Both the position numbers and the translations under genes were made by a program. Shown in pieces: positions 29,116 through 40,100 of a stretch of DNA of 64,000 nucleotides. The stretch is taken from assembly GCA_031266555.1 (NCBI GenBank), contig JAISAU010000003.1, positions 124,001-188,000 of the forward strand, read 5' to 3'. Under the pieces are notes generated by a model. It was not told where the DNA came from, did not search any database, and saw only the letters and a program-made list of their open reading frames with translations. This DNA is from Campylobacteraceae bacterium. Its GTDB lineage: Bacteria > Campylobacterota > Campylobacteria > Campylobacterales > Campylobacteraceae. Position 1 is the stretch's first letter, and each line of letters begins with the position of its first letter.

Positions 29116-29522
29116 TTGCTAAAATATATATCCCCATCATCGCCATCGCCGCCCTCTTTTTTATCTCTGCCTAAAGAGATAATATCAAAATTCCCGCTGT
29201 CAATGATATATATATATTCTGTCCCCCAAGAATCTTTTGGTGCGGATTTGGCGGAGAGATATCCGCCGTTTGGATAATTTTTGTATTTTGAAGAATCGGG
29301 ATTTTTTATAAGAGCGTCAATACCCTCTTCCAATTGCGGATAGCCTCCAAAATCCGCTCTAAACATATTAAGCGATTCGCCGATAGTTTTCATTTGTATA
29401 CAAACCAAATCTCTTCTTGCTTTTTCGCTTTGACCGACAAGATTAGGCACAACAATAGCCGTAAGGAGTCCTAAGATCATAATAACTATCATAAGCTCCA
29501 TAAGTGTAAACGCTTTTCTCAA
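29103..29522 (-). CDS. gspG: Type II secretion major pseudopilin GspG
   Basis: 139 residues. N-terminus MRKAFTLMELMIVIMILGLL, with the prepilin peptidase site after Ala4 and Glu5. The GspG signatures are all present: VVPNLVGQSEKARRD, FRADFGGYPQLEEGIDAL, DSWGTEYIYI and a calcium-loop-like DIISLGRDKKEGGDGDDGDI. GspG forms the pseudopilus shaft that pushes substrates through the secretin. Start TTG at 29520-29522 with GGGATT upstream. It is first in the operon, consistent with a need for high expression. Confidence 0.92.
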   Translation of the reverse strand: MRKAFTLMELMIVIMILGLLTAIVVPNLVGQSEKARRDLVCIQMKTIGESLNMFRADFGGYPQLEEGIDALIKNPDSSKYKNYPNGGYLSAKSAPKDSWGTEYIYIIDSGNFDIISLGRDKKEGGDGDDGDIYFSKCQE

Positions 29523-29802
29523 TTTTAAATCCCTATTTTTTTATTTTTTTGGATTATAGCATAAAAGATACTCTTTTGAGTTTATAATTAGAAATTATTT
29601 ATTACAAATATATTAAGTTAATAGAGCCGTTTCAAAAATTTAATTCAATACCATTCTCACGCCATCCTATATAATGCGACAAAGCGACTAATAAAATATT
29701 CTAAAAGAAAACCCGGGAATAATAAATTAATTTTTTAAAATTCTATAGATTAACATATGAAAGGTAGAATTTTATGCATAAATAATTTAGTAGGAAAAAA
29801 AT

Positions 29803-31452
29803 ATGCTGACAGGTTTTTCAAAATTTATTAAAAAATTAAACATCAAAAGCGCTCACTTAATAATACTGCTTACATTATACTTTGGTATTATTTTAAATCT
29901 CAGTTTGTGGCGATTTGTTTTAAATCATATTGAGCTTAACTTCAGCGGCATTTTGTTTTTATCTTCTTTTATTCTTCTAGTTCTAAGTTTGCTCTATATT
30001 GTATTTAATATTATAGTGTTACCCTATATAGCCAAGCCTCTAATTACAATTCTCTTGCTTATATCCGGCGGAACTAATTTTTTAATGTTCCGCTTTGGAG
30101 CTTATATAGATGTGGATATGCTCCGCAATACTTTTGAAACAACCGCCAGAGAAGCGTCGGATTTTTTTACTATCCCCTTTGTTTTGGTATTTGCGTTAAC
30201 GGGCGTATTGCCTGCTCTGTTGCTGATTTTTTCAAATATAAAATATGACTCTTTGCAAAAAGAGATAAAAAGAAGATCTATTTTTAGTATAGCGTTTTTG
30301 CTATTATCCGTGATATTAAGTCTTTTTGTTTATAAAGATTATGCTTCTTTTATGCGCAATAACAGAGAATTTAGAAAGCTTGTAAACCCAAGTAACTACA
30401 TATACGCTACTTTTAGATACATAGAATCTATATACAAGGTGGAAAAACAACTTGTGCATATTGATGAGGAAGCCGTTCATACTCCTTATAAAGACGATCT
30501 TGTAACGGTAATCATTTTTATAGTAGGAGAAACCGCGAGAGCGAAAAACTTTTCATTATACGGTTATGAGAAAGAGACCAATCCGCTGCTTGTCAAACAA
30601 GATATTATAGCGTTTAAAGAGGTTGGGGCTTGCGGCACTTCTACAGCGGTATCCGTTCCTTGCATGTTCTCCGATAAAACAAGAAAAGATTTCAATGTAG
30701 GAGAAGCGAAGTATACCGAAAATCTTATAGACCTTGCAAAGCAATCCGGTTACGACATTATCTGGCTGGAAAACGACGATGGCTGCAAAGGCGTTTGCGA
30801 GCGCGTCTATACGGAAAATATGAAAGAAACAGGCAATCAAAAATATTGCGACGATAGATATTGCAAAGATGAAGTTTTAATATACGACTTGGAAGATAGA
30901 CTTAAAAAAATAAAAAAAGACACTTTTTTGATACTGCACACTATGGGTTCTCACGGACCTTCATATTATAGAAGATATCCGGACGAATTTAAAAAATTTA
31001 CTCCTACATGTGATACTGCTGATATACAAAAATGTTCCCAAGAGGAGATTGTCAATACTTATGACAATACTATCGCGTACACAGACTACATTATATCTTC
31101 TACTATAGATACGCTTAGTAAATTTCCTTTTGAGAGCGGCGTTATGTATGTGTCCGACCATGGAGAATCTTTGGGTGAAAATAATTTATATTTACACAGT
31201 CTGCCCTACACAATCGCTCCAAAAGAACAGTTGCAAGTGCCGATGATTTTATGGATGTCTGAAAATATGAAAATGTGGGATTATATTGATTATGATTGTG
31301 TCAAAAAAGAGGCTGAGACAAAAGTTTATTCTCATGACAATATTTTTCACTCCATAATAGGTTTGCTTGAAATTAAAAGTAAACTTTATGATAAAAATTA
31401 TGATATTTTCAGCTCTTGCAGAACGAAGGAGCTGATAGGATATACCGAATAA
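29803..31452 (+). CDS. eptA: Lipid A phosphoethanolamine transferase (EptA family)
   Basis: 549 residues: five N-terminal transmembrane helices (to about residue 180) and a periplasmic sulfatase-type domain. The catalytic Thr lies in VGETARAKNFSLYGY (about 247-261), with SHGPSYYRRYP and YVSDHGESLGENNLYLH supplying metal ligands; cysteine pairs (ACGTSTAVSVPC, CDDRYC, CKGVC) match the disulphides of the family. Transfers phosphoethanolamine to lipid A (in Campylobacter also to FlgG). It is followed directly by a PAP2 phosphatase gene, like the eptA/lpxE pairing of H. pylori, where phosphate removal precedes the addition. A role in resistance to cationic peptides is likely. Confidence 0.88.
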   Translation: MLTGFSKFIKKLNIKSAHLIILLTLYFGIILNLSLWRFVLNHIELNFSGILFLSSFILLVLSLLYIVFNIIVLPYIAKPLITILLLISGGTNFLMFRFGAYIDVDMLRNTFETTAREASDFFTIPFVLVFALTGVLPALLLIFSNIKYDSLQKEIKRRSIFSIAFLLLSVILSLFVYKDYASFMRNNREFRKLVNPSNYIYATFRYIESIYKVEKQLVHIDEEAVHTPYKDDLVTVIIFIVGETARAKNFSLYGYEKETNPLLVKQDIIAFKEVGACGTSTAVSVPCMFSDKTRKDFNVGEAKYTENLIDLAKQSGYDIIWLENDDGCKGVCERVYTENMKETGNQKYCDDRYCKDEVLIYDLEDRLKKIKKDTFLILHTMGSHGPSYYRRYPDEFKKFTPTCDTADIQKCSQEEIVNTYDNTIAYTDYIISSTIDTLSKFPFESGVMYVSDHGESLGENNLYLHSLPYTIAPKEQLQVPMILWMSENMKMWDYIDYDCVKKEAETKVYSHDNIFHSIIGLLEIKSKLYDKNYDIFSSCRTKELIGYTE

Positions 31453-32148
31453 ATGAGTATAAAAAAACAAATTATTATCACTTTTTTATTGCTTATCGCA
31501 GTCATTTTAGCGGAGCAATTTACGTCCTTAGATATTAGAATACAAAATCTATTTTTTGATTTTAGTACATGTTCTTGGATTTTAGAGAAAAATGTGAATA
31601 TTGTGTTGCATTTTCTTTTTTATAGCGGTATAAAAGTATTATTGATAGGATTAAGCGTTTTAGCTATAGGTTTGTTTGCATATTCTTTCAAAAATAAAAA
31701 GCTAAAGCACTACAGATATTCCTGTCTGCTGTTTACGCTTGCGATGATTTTGGTACCATCCATACTCGCGGGAGCTAAGAAATATACAAATGTCTATTGT
31801 CCTGTTCAACTGAGCTATTACTGCGGCGATAAACCGTATGCTAAAGCGTTAAGTCATTATCCTATAGATTATGACAATAATAAAGGTAGGTGTTTCCCCG
31901 CAGGTCACGCAAGCGGCGGGTTTGCCCTTATGGCGCTATTTTTTTGTTTTAAAAGAAAAAAGTATAAAACGGCAGGTCTCATCGCGGGATTGTCTTTAGG
32001 CTGGGTAATGGGTATATATCAGATATTGCGAGGCGAACATTTCCTATCGCATACGCTTGTGACAATGTTCGGCGCATGGCTGATAATACTATGTTTGGTA
32101 TTTTCGCTAAACAAAATAAAAAAGAAGTTTGCTACCTTTTTTGAATAA
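31453..32148 (+). CDS. PAP2-family phosphatase, probably lipid A phosphatase (LpxE-like)
   Basis: 231 residues, about five to six transmembrane helices. PAP2 motifs: a variant first motif region (GAKKYTNVYCP), second motif CFPAGHASGG (PSGH type) and third motif ILRGEHFLSHTLVT with the catalytic His (the usual final Asp is replaced by Thr-Met). Starts immediately after the eptA stop with no gap, so the two are coupled. LpxE takes off the 1-phosphate and LpxF the 4'-phosphate; sequence alone does not separate them. LpxT-type phosphotransferase is another possibility. Confidence 0.68.
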   Translation: MSIKKQIIITFLLLIAVILAEQFTSLDIRIQNLFFDFSTCSWILEKNVNIVLHFLFYSGIKVLLIGLSVLAIGLFAYSFKNKKLKHYRYSCLLFTLAMILVPSILAGAKKYTNVYCPVQLSYYCGDKPYAKALSHYPIDYDNNKGRCFPAGHASGGFALMALFFCFKRKKYKTAGLIAGLSLGWVMGIYQILRGEHFLSHTLVTMFGAWLIILCLVFSLNKIKKKFATFFE

Positions 32149-32178
32149 AAATATTTATATTACCAGTAACTTCCATAG

Positions 32179-32224
32179 CTTACATGTAGTAAAAAAATTA
32201 AAACATAATTTGTCTACATGTAAG
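32179..32224. repeat. Facing pair of YTACATGTAR palindromes between convergent genes
   Basis: CTTACATGTAG at 32179-32189 and its exact complement CTACATGTAAG at 32214-32224 form an 11-bp inverted repeat with a 24-base spacer, in the 212-base gap where the lpxE-like and hlyD-like genes converge. It could fold into a hairpin on either strand and act as a bidirectional terminator. Confidence 0.6.
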
Positions 32225-32360
32225 GGGGAGAAATATCTAAACGCTTTCATTCTACAAATGTAAAATATAAATGATTGGATATTTTTATTCTCTTAACTTA
32301 CTTAATAAAAGTATCGTTTGAAATTCATACTTATCCAAAAATAATCAATCTTAAAAACGA

Positions 32361-33668
32361 TTATCTTACGCTCATTCCTTCGTCAAGATATCTGATAATA
32401 GGATATATGAAAAACTCTATAATCCTTCTTTTGCCAACTTTTACCTCAGCTGTCACGCTCATTCCCGGTTCCAAATTTCTCTCTTTGCCGTCTACAAAAA
32501 GAGTGAGTTTTTTGGGATTTAACTTTATCTCATAAACAGGTCCTAATTTTTCATCCTCAAGAGCGTCATTTGATATAAAAAAGACTTCCGCATCAATAAG
32601 TCCATATTTTTGAAATGTAAATGTATCCACTTTAATGGAAGCATTCATACTATTTACCAAAAATCCTATGTCTTGATTTAACACAGTAGCTCTAACAATA
32701 AGAGGAGCGTCTTCCGGAACTATCGTTAGTAATTTTTCTGCGGGCGTTACAACGCCGCCTTCCGTATTTATGAGCAATTTGCCTACATATCCGCTAAGCG
32801 GGGATTTGATTTGCTGTTGTCTGTTTTGAAAACTTATGGCATTTACTTGGGATTCAAGCTCTCTTGATTCTTTTTGTTTTTCCACAAGCATTGTAAACCA
32901 TTCTGACATCATACGTTGTATATAAACTTTCTCTTCCATTTCAATCTCGCCTAACCTATGGGTTATCTCTTCTATTTTTTGTTCGGATTGAAAAAGTTGT
33001 TCGGATAGGTTTATGATATTTTTCTGTGTTTCGTCATACTCTCTTTTTGCTATGATATCTAAAACCTTCTTCATTCTTGCCGCTGTATCTTGCTCTTTTT
33101 CAAGCATGGATTTTAAGCGCATGCTTTCGGATTTAGCGATAGACAGCTGTGATAACGTTTGGTCTTTGCGCAAAGTAAACTGCATCTTGCTCTCTTGCAA
33201 AAGTCCTCTTTGATGCATATACAAGCTAGTCTGTTCTTGTATAATATTAATAGGTATACCCTCATTTGGTATGAACGGTTTGTCTTCCGTTAATGCTTTA
33301 AGCCTTTCTATTTCAAGGTTTACTACCGTCAAATCTTTTGTTTTTGACTCAAGACTTGTTTGCGTAATTGTCGGATCTATCTGCATCAGCACCTGATCTT
33401 TGGCGACATAATCGCCCTCTTTAACAAGTATTTTTGACACTACTCCCGTCTCAATAGGTTGAAGTACTTTTATCTCTCCGCTTGGTATAATTTTGCCGCG
33501 CGCGCTGACTACTACATCTATTTTGCCAAAATACAGCCATAAAATACCCATAAATAAAACGCTTATCACAAGCCAAAGGATTATACGTCCGAGCGGATTT
33601 AGCGGTCTATCTTCTATCTCAACCAATAAAGGTTGGAATTCGTGCGAATCATTTCTTTTTTTAATCAT
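32361..33668 (-). CDS. HlyD-family adaptor of a type I secretion system
   Basis: 435 residues: cytosolic N-terminus, transmembrane helix about 28-47 (GRIILWLVISVLFMGILWLY), lipoyl-like halves (VVSARGKIIPSGEIKVLQP and later SPLSGYVGKLLINTEGG), a long coiled-coil hairpin (about 105-270), and a C-terminal beta domain ending in the RTX-adaptor signature LEPGMSVTAEVKVGKRRIIEF. Bridges the ABC exporter to the TolC-like channel. Its ATG overlaps the exporter stop by four bases. Third of three transport genes after the RTX gene. Confidence 0.92.
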   Translation of the reverse strand: MIKKRNDSHEFQPLLVEIEDRPLNPLGRIILWLVISVLFMGILWLYFGKIDVVVSARGKIIPSGEIKVLQPIETGVVSKILVKEGDYVAKDQVLMQIDPTITQTSLESKTKDLTVVNLEIERLKALTEDKPFIPNEGIPINIIQEQTSLYMHQRGLLQESKMQFTLRKDQTLSQLSIAKSESMRLKSMLEKEQDTAARMKKVLDIIAKREYDETQKNIINLSEQLFQSEQKIEEITHRLGEIEMEEKVYIQRMMSEWFTMLVEKQKESRELESQVNAISFQNRQQQIKSPLSGYVGKLLINTEGGVVTPAEKLLTIVPEDAPLIVRATVLNQDIGFLVNSMNASIKVDTFTFQKYGLIDAEVFFISNDALEDEKLGPVYEIKLNPKKLTLFVDGKERNLEPGMSVTAEVKVGKRRIIEFFIYPIIRYLDEGMSVR

Positions 33669-35764
33669 GGTTTTGCCTGTTGCATTGTTAAGTGATAGTA
33701 ATAGCCTTTTTTATCCATAAGCTCTTTATGCGCGCCAATCTCTACTATTTCGCCATTCTCCATCACAATGATTTTATTACAATCTCGTACCGCGCTTAAC
33801 CTGTGAGCTACTATAAACATGGTTCGATTTTTCTTTATACTGTTTAGATTTTTCTGAATGATACTCTCAGACTCATAATCAAGCGCGGAAGTCGCTTCGT
33901 CAAATATAAGAATTTTTGGATTTGTAAGTAACGCTCTGGCTATGGCAATTCTTTGTTTTTGACCGCCTGATAAAGCAGATCCTCTCTCTCCTACAAACGT
34001 ATCATAGCCTTCAGGAAGTGCCGTGATAAAATCGTGAGCTCCGGCTATCATGGCAGTCTCTATAATTTTTTGCATAGAAACGCTTGGCATGGCAAATGCT
34101 ATATTCTCTTTTATTGTGCCGCTAAAGAGATAATTCTCCTGTAAAACAACGCCTATATTGTGCCTAAGCCATGATGGACTCATATGTCTTACATCTATGC
34201 CGTCGATATAGAGCGCGCCTTCATTTGGTATGTAAAGCCTCTGAAGCAGTTTGGTTAAGGTACTTTTTCCGCTGCCGCTTCGTCCTACAACGCCTATACT
34301 CTCTCCCGGATTTACATGTAAGAAAAGTTTTTTCAATACAAGATGACCATCAGGCATATACCTAAAAGATATTCCGTCAAACTTGATATCTCCGCCGATC
34401 GTTTGAAGAGTTATTGCTTTGTCATTCGCCATCTCTGTAGGAGAATTAAGAATATCACCCAATCTGTCAACGCTGAGCAATGCTTGCTGAAACTCATTCC
34501 AAAGTCCTACAAGTCTCATAATAGGCCCGCTAAATTGTCCTGCGAACATTTGAAAAGCTATCAATTGCCCTACGCTTAGATTTCCTTCTATAACCTGGCC
34601 GACTCCAAAATAGAGTATCGTAAGAGTCATAAGTTTTTGTAAAGCCCCGCTGATGCCTGAGAGATTATTTGATAAATTCGCCAATCTAAATCCGGAGTTT
34701 ACATATTTCGCGAGATAATCCTCCCATTTGTTTTGCATACTTCCTTCGATGGCTAACGATTTAACGGTTTGCATGCCTGTAACAGATTCTACAAGATAAG
34801 CGTTTGATTGCGCGCCCATTTGAAACTTCTCTTCAAGGCGAGAACGAAGTTTGGGCGTTATAAAAAAGTACAAAAGCGCTACGACAAAGATAAAAGATAT
34901 AGCGATCAAAGCCAATTTCACACTGTACAACATCATCATAGCCACAAATACAAAGGAGAACAGCACATCAAGTATCACTGTAACAGATTTATTAGCTATA
35001 AAATCTCTTATCTGATCAAGTTCTCTGACTCTGGCGACTATATTTCCAACTTTTCTCTTTTCAAAATAGACCATAGGCAGCGAGATAAGATGTTTAAAAA
35101 GTTTTGAGCCGAGTTTAGCGTCTATTTTAGATGTCGTGTGCGCAAAAATATAATTTCTTGAAAGATTCAAAAGCATATCGAAAATAATAACTATGGCAAA
35201 CGCTATCGCTATAACATTCAACGTGCTTATGCTGTGATGTACCAAAACTTTATCAAGCACTACTTGTGTAAATAGCGGCGTTACGAGTCCAAACAGCTGA
35301 ATAACAAACGAAGCTACAAGTATTTCTCCTACTATCTTTTTGTAGTGCAGTATCTGAGCGTAAAACCACGCGAAACCAAATTTGATTTGGTCATTTAACA
35401 TTTTATGTTTTAAGACAATAAGTTTTGAGCTCATCTGCTCTTCAAATTCATCAAATTTCAGAATAAACGGCTCTTTTTTGCCACCTTCAAAAACAAGAGC
35501 TTCTTGTTTCTCTTCATCTATTTTAAGGATAACAACATATCCGCCGTTTTTTCTTTTTGATATTGCGGGCAACGGGTATTTCATAAGTTCTTTTAGTTTT
35601 AACTCTTTTATGCCGGCTTTAAAACCTCTATCTTTTGCTATCTTTACCAAAAGTTCAATAGGCGGTTCGCCCTCAAGCGCGTACTCTCTAATGATTGACT
35701 GGGAATCTACGGCTATTTTATTAAGCTGACCGACAACTTCCAATGCTATTAGAGCGCTACGCAT
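33665..35764 (-). CDS. Type I secretion ABC exporter (HlyB/LapB type)
   Basis: 699 residues. N-terminal C39-like domain (about 1-125) that lacks the catalytic cysteine, as in RTX exporters, where it holds the substrate rather than cutting it. Six-helix transmembrane domain (about 150-430). Nucleotide-binding domain with Walker A VGRSGSGKSTL, signature LSGGQKQRIAIARAL and Walker B ILIFDEATSAL; H-loop VAHRLS. Exports unfolded RTX protein in one step with HlyD- and TolC-like partners encoded on either side. Overlaps the TolC-like gene by 16 bases. Confidence 0.94.
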   Translation of the reverse strand: MRSALIALEVVGQLNKIAVDSQSIIREYALEGEPPIELLVKIAKDRGFKAGIKELKLKELMKYPLPAISKRKNGGYVVILKIDEEKQEALVFEGGKKEPFILKFDEFEEQMSSKLIVLKHKMLNDQIKFGFAWFYAQILHYKKIVGEILVASFVIQLFGLVTPLFTQVVLDKVLVHHSISTLNVIAIAFAIVIIFDMLLNLSRNYIFAHTTSKIDAKLGSKLFKHLISLPMVYFEKRKVGNIVARVRELDQIRDFIANKSVTVILDVLFSFVFVAMMMLYSVKLALIAISFIFVVALLYFFITPKLRSRLEEKFQMGAQSNAYLVESVTGMQTVKSLAIEGSMQNKWEDYLAKYVNSGFRLANLSNNLSGISGALQKLMTLTILYFGVGQVIEGNLSVGQLIAFQMFAGQFSGPIMRLVGLWNEFQQALLSVDRLGDILNSPTEMANDKAITLQTIGGDIKFDGISFRYMPDGHLVLKKLFLHVNPGESIGVVGRSGSGKSTLTKLLQRLYIPNEGALYIDGIDVRHMSPSWLRHNIGVVLQENYLFSGTIKENIAFAMPSVSMQKIIETAMIAGAHDFITALPEGYDTFVGERGSALSGGQKQRIAIARALLTNPKILIFDEATSALDYESESIIQKNLNSIKKNRTMFIVAHRLSAVRDCNKIIVMENGEIVEIGAHKELMDKKGYYYHLTMQQAKP

Positions 35765-37059
35765 TTGCCCTCTTTATCGTTCATAATTTCCCTTTTTTTG
35801 ATATTCATATTTAAAAGCTCATGCGCCTCTTTGAGAGAAATGTTGATCTTATGCTGATTAATCTGATTATTAAGCAGTGTGATTCTATCTAACTCACCAA
35901 CATCGTAAAGTAAAGTATCCGCTTGTACCAATTCGTCTGAAGATTGAACTCCCGAAGATACGCTGTCTAATCTGCTTTTAGCGAGAGAGATTTGAGAATT
36001 TATCAAAAATTGCTCCTTTTCATACGCTCTTTTGGCATCTTCATAAGCTAATCTGCTCTGCATAAGCTCAAGTCTTTTAATACTGACTTTTGAGTCGCTT
36101 CTAAATCCGTCAAACAGCGGCAAAGTAAAACTTATGCCAAATCTATAACCATTTTTTTCCAAATCATGCAAAGCTTCATTGTAGCTATCGCTTGAAGAAC
36201 CGTACATGTCATATCTTGCGTAAAAAGATATCGCGGGAAGATAGTTTGTCTTCTCGAAACTTAACTCTGCTTGTTTTTGAGATATAACAGACATCATCTG
36301 TTTTGCTGTAGCGCTATTTTCAAAGGTTATATTTTGATAATATTGTGTACTCTCATCAAGCGGATGCAAAATATCATTTTCGTCTATATTTATACCGCTC
36401 AAATATATAATTTGCGAGAGGTAATTTGCCCTCTCCTCTCTTATGCTGCCTATTAAGGTTATAGTATCGGCTAACTCTTTAGCATACTCTAAACTACTTG
36501 TTTTCGCGAGATTTCCGGACTCATGAAGTCGTTTTGTCAAGCCGTAAAGCTCTATATATAGCTTTTGAATTTTGCCGTAATATTCAAGTTGATAGTTACT
36601 TGAACGAACTCTTGAATATGCCTCAAGTAAAGACAATAGATTTTCTTTTTCTCTAACGCATTTTGCGGCGCTTAGCGCGTTCATATTTGCCTCAGCCGCT
36701 TTTAAAGAGTAGTCAGTAGCGCCGAAACGGTATATATCATATGTAAAATACAAAGATGCCGATATGTATCGCCCGTCTGATTGAGTCAAACTGTCATCGC
36801 CGACATAAGTTGGAGAGAACATATTTTCAAACTTTCTTGAACGCTCCAAATTGCTTACAAATCTCAAAGATGGATAGTGACCGGCATTCGCGACATCGAT
36901 ATTCTCCTTGGCTATCATCATCTCTATCTCATTTTGCTTTAATTTCGGAGAAGTATCCAAAAGCGCTTTTGAGAGCATATTAAAATCATAAATTTCCGCT
37001 AAACTTTGCGCAACGCAAAAAAAGACGATACATGTTAAAAAGACTATCTTGTTGTTCAT
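35749..37059 (-). CDS. TolC-family outer-membrane channel of the type I system
   Basis: 436 residues with signal peptide MNNKIVFLTCIVFFCVAQSLA. Two helical repeats typical of outer-membrane efflux proteins: LKQNEIEMMIAKENIDVANAGHYPSLRF in the first half and FEKTNYLPAISFYARYDMYG in the second (each begins the Y/PxL pattern). Forms the outer-membrane exit duct. It lies between the RTX gene (130-base gap) and the exporter (16-base overlap), so it is dedicated to this system, similar to LapE in LapBCE clusters. Confidence 0.9.
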   Translation of the reverse strand: MNNKIVFLTCIVFFCVAQSLAEIYDFNMLSKALLDTSPKLKQNEIEMMIAKENIDVANAGHYPSLRFVSNLERSRKFENMFSPTYVGDDSLTQSDGRYISASLYFTYDIYRFGATDYSLKAAEANMNALSAAKCVREKENLLSLLEAYSRVRSSNYQLEYYGKIQKLYIELYGLTKRLHESGNLAKTSSLEYAKELADTITLIGSIREERANYLSQIIYLSGINIDENDILHPLDESTQYYQNITFENSATAKQMMSVISQKQAELSFEKTNYLPAISFYARYDMYGSSSDSYNEALHDLEKNGYRFGISFTLPLFDGFRSDSKVSIKRLELMQSRLAYEDAKRAYEKEQFLINSQISLAKSRLDSVSSGVQSSDELVQADTLLYDVGELDRITLLNNQINQHKINISLKEAHELLNMNIKKREIMNDKEGKCVAL

Positions 37060-37082
37060 TATTACCTGCTAACAGTTTATTT

Positions 37083-37104
37083 AAAAAATACAAAAACGTA
37101 TTTT
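37083..37104 (-). terminator. Weak hairpin with T run between RTX and TolC-like genes
   Basis: On the minus strand AAAATAC and GTATTTT can pair around a GTTTTT loop, followed by a run of T. It is short and AT-rich; it could reduce read-through from the highly expressed toxin gene into the transport genes. Confidence 0.3.
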
Positions 37105-37189
37105 GCCTTTTTTAATTTTAAAGCGACATTAAAAACTAACCAATAACATTAAATTTATAATAAGAAAATGCCGTTATTGTGCGCTTTTG

Positions 37190-40100
37190 TTATCCATTCC
37201 ATCTTGAACTTACTATTTGCATAAGACTCTCACTATTTTTAATATCATCATGTGATGTTATTTGTATGCCGTTATCATTAGCATACGCATTTATATTTTG
37301 TATAATGAGTTCTATGTCTGAACTTGTAAGATAGCTTCCGTCATTTAATCTTATAGTCTCTATAGAGTCTATTGTTGCCGATATACTGTCATTATTTGAG
37401 TAAGAGATATTCAAAGTATTGCCTTTAACGTATAGACTTATATTATCTTTATTTATGCCCTCATCAAATAAAATACTATTGATTCCCTTGTTGTCATTTA
37501 TAATATCTCTTCCGTCTCCTACGCTAAAGAGATACGTGTCGTCTCCATCTTCTCCGTATAATATATCGTCATCCTTACCGCCCGCTATAATATCGTCTCC
37601 TTTTCCGGCATATATAACGTCGTTTCCTTCTCCTCCTTCTATCGTATCGTTTCCATTATCAGCATATATGATATCGTTGCCTAAATTGCCGTATATGGTA
37701 TCGTCGCCATTTTGTCCGAAAAGCATATCGTTTCCTTCGTTTCCATATATTGTGTCGTTTCCGTCTTTTCCATAAATAATATCGTTTGCCTCTTTGCCAT
37801 ATATAGTATTATCATTGTTATCTCCGTAAAGAATATCGTTAGCGGGAGTTCCTACGATAGAGCCTTCCGGCTCCTCTTCATCTTCGCCATTATCGTCTTC
37901 ATTTTGTTTTTCAAGAAGTTCGGAGATGGATATGACCTCATTCTCAATCTCTACATTCTCAACAGAAAAACCTATCTCGGAGTAGTTTTTGATGATGAGG
38001 GTATCATTAAGCTCTTCAAACTCTTTACCTTCTTCTTTTATGGCTATAATGAGATCGTCGCCTATTTGTTTAACAATAAGGTCGTCTTCCGTGACATCTC
38101 CTACAATAAGCACTCTATCATTGCCCTGATAATCCTGCCACCACTCTTCTCCTCTTTTTTCTACTATTTCATCGTGTCCGTAACCTCTGCCAAATACATA
38201 TACGTCATCTCCAAAACCGCCGTCAAGGATATCGTCTCCTTCGCCGCCATCAACTATATCGTTTCCGCTGCCTGTTGTTATTATGTCGTCACCGTCTTTT
38301 CCTACGGCAACTCTGTCTATATTGTCAATAAATGTCACATCATCATCGCCGTCTGTAAAAAGCAACTCTTCCATTTGAGAAGCGCTTAGCATAGAACCGT
38401 CCTCAAAATGAAATTTCTCGATTCTTGAATTTTCATCATAAAAGCCTTTGATAGTCAATTTATCGCTTGAGTCTTTTAATGTTATGATTAAATTCAATCC
38501 GTCGTTTGCGAGTATCAAATCATTCTTGGTAATTCCATTTGAGAAAAAGACAGTATCCGTACCCGCATGAACACCATATGGCGTCTCTATAGCCGTCCAT
38601 CTGTCTATGCCTTCGCTATCTTTTACAAATCCGTAATTTATCTGTACATCACATGCGTAATCATATATGATATCTTCGCCGTATCCATAGCCAAATATAT
38701 ACAGATCGTCTCCTTTTCCAGCATTCAAAAAGTCATTTCCATTGCCGCCGTCAAGCATATCATCCCCGTCTTCTCCTGATATAGTATCGTCTCCTCCCAA
38801 GCCGTAAATCTCATCTTGACTGCTTCCTCCAATCAAGTAATCATCCCCGTCTGTTCCCATAAGCGCTCCGCCCTCTTCATATGCCTTCGCAACGCCATCG
38901 TTTTCAGATATGACAAGTTCTTTTAAAGATAAAATCTCTTCGCTTTGCGTAAACAGTATATTTTCTATAGTATTCTCTTGTTTGTACCAATTTTGTATAG
39001 TTATGGTATTTTTGAACTCTTCAAACTCTTTACCTTCTTCATATATGCCTATATAAAGATTTGTATCGTTTTCATAAGAATAAAATCTCAAAGATTCTTT
39101 ATTTATATCAGCTCCAAATATTATAGCGTCAACACCGTTGTCGTCTTTTATGACATCGTGACCAAAATCTCCTTCAAATACGTATGCGTCATCTCCACTG
39201 CCGCCTATTAATAAATCATTTCCTGCTCCGCCTTCAAGATAGTCGTCTCCTTCTCTTGTGTCAAGCGTATCGTCTCCATCATTTCCATACACTATATCGT
39301 CATGTTCAAAAGTACTGATAATATCATTGCCTTCTTTGGCGACGATTATATTTGAGGTCTCTTTAAGACCATTATATACGTCGTCTTCGTTTGTTCCCAT
39401 ATTTGATATGATATCCATAGCATTCCAAATACTGCCATCGGAAAATACAAAGTTTTCAATTCTGTTTGTCTTGTTGTACCAACTCTCTATTATTATGCTG
39501 CTTTCGGGACAATCATCACAAGTAAGTAGAATACCGTCGCTTCCTTGAATCCAAGTTATTTTAAGATTTTCTTTATTTATAGACGCATCAAATACTATAG
39601 TATCAATCCCCGATACGTCAAAAATTTTATCCTTGCCGTTAAAATTGACATAGTAAGTGTCATCTCCGTTTCCGCCTTTAAACTCATCGTCTCCCAATCC
39701 AAAAATGAGCTTATCATCTCCATCTAAAGTATCTATTTTTGAGCCTTCATTGAATGCTTTTATAATATCATTACTATCGGTCATACTTAGATTTTGAAGG
39801 TCATCCGCGCTAAGTATTGTTCCGTCTTCAAACTCAAAACTCTCTATTCTATTTTCGCTAAAATACCAATCTTGTAGAGTTACTCTCGTGCCTTCAAGCT
39901 CAACAATCAAATCATTATCATCAAAGCTTATTGTTAAATCGCTAAATAAAATACCTTCTTCGAATAATAATCTGTCGTCTCCGTTTGAATCCACTATCGT
40001 ATCATTTCCGGCATTTTTCCTAATGATATAAGTGTCGTTACCGTCTCCTCCATATAATATATCATTACCTTCTCCACCGTCTAATGTGTCGTTTCCGTCT

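Noticed and set aside
33665-35764. Exporter as a peptidase-containing (bacteriocin-type) ABC transporter
   Set aside because: The N-terminal C39-like domain lacks the catalytic cysteine, and the neighbour is an RTX protein, which is not processed at a double-glycine leader.
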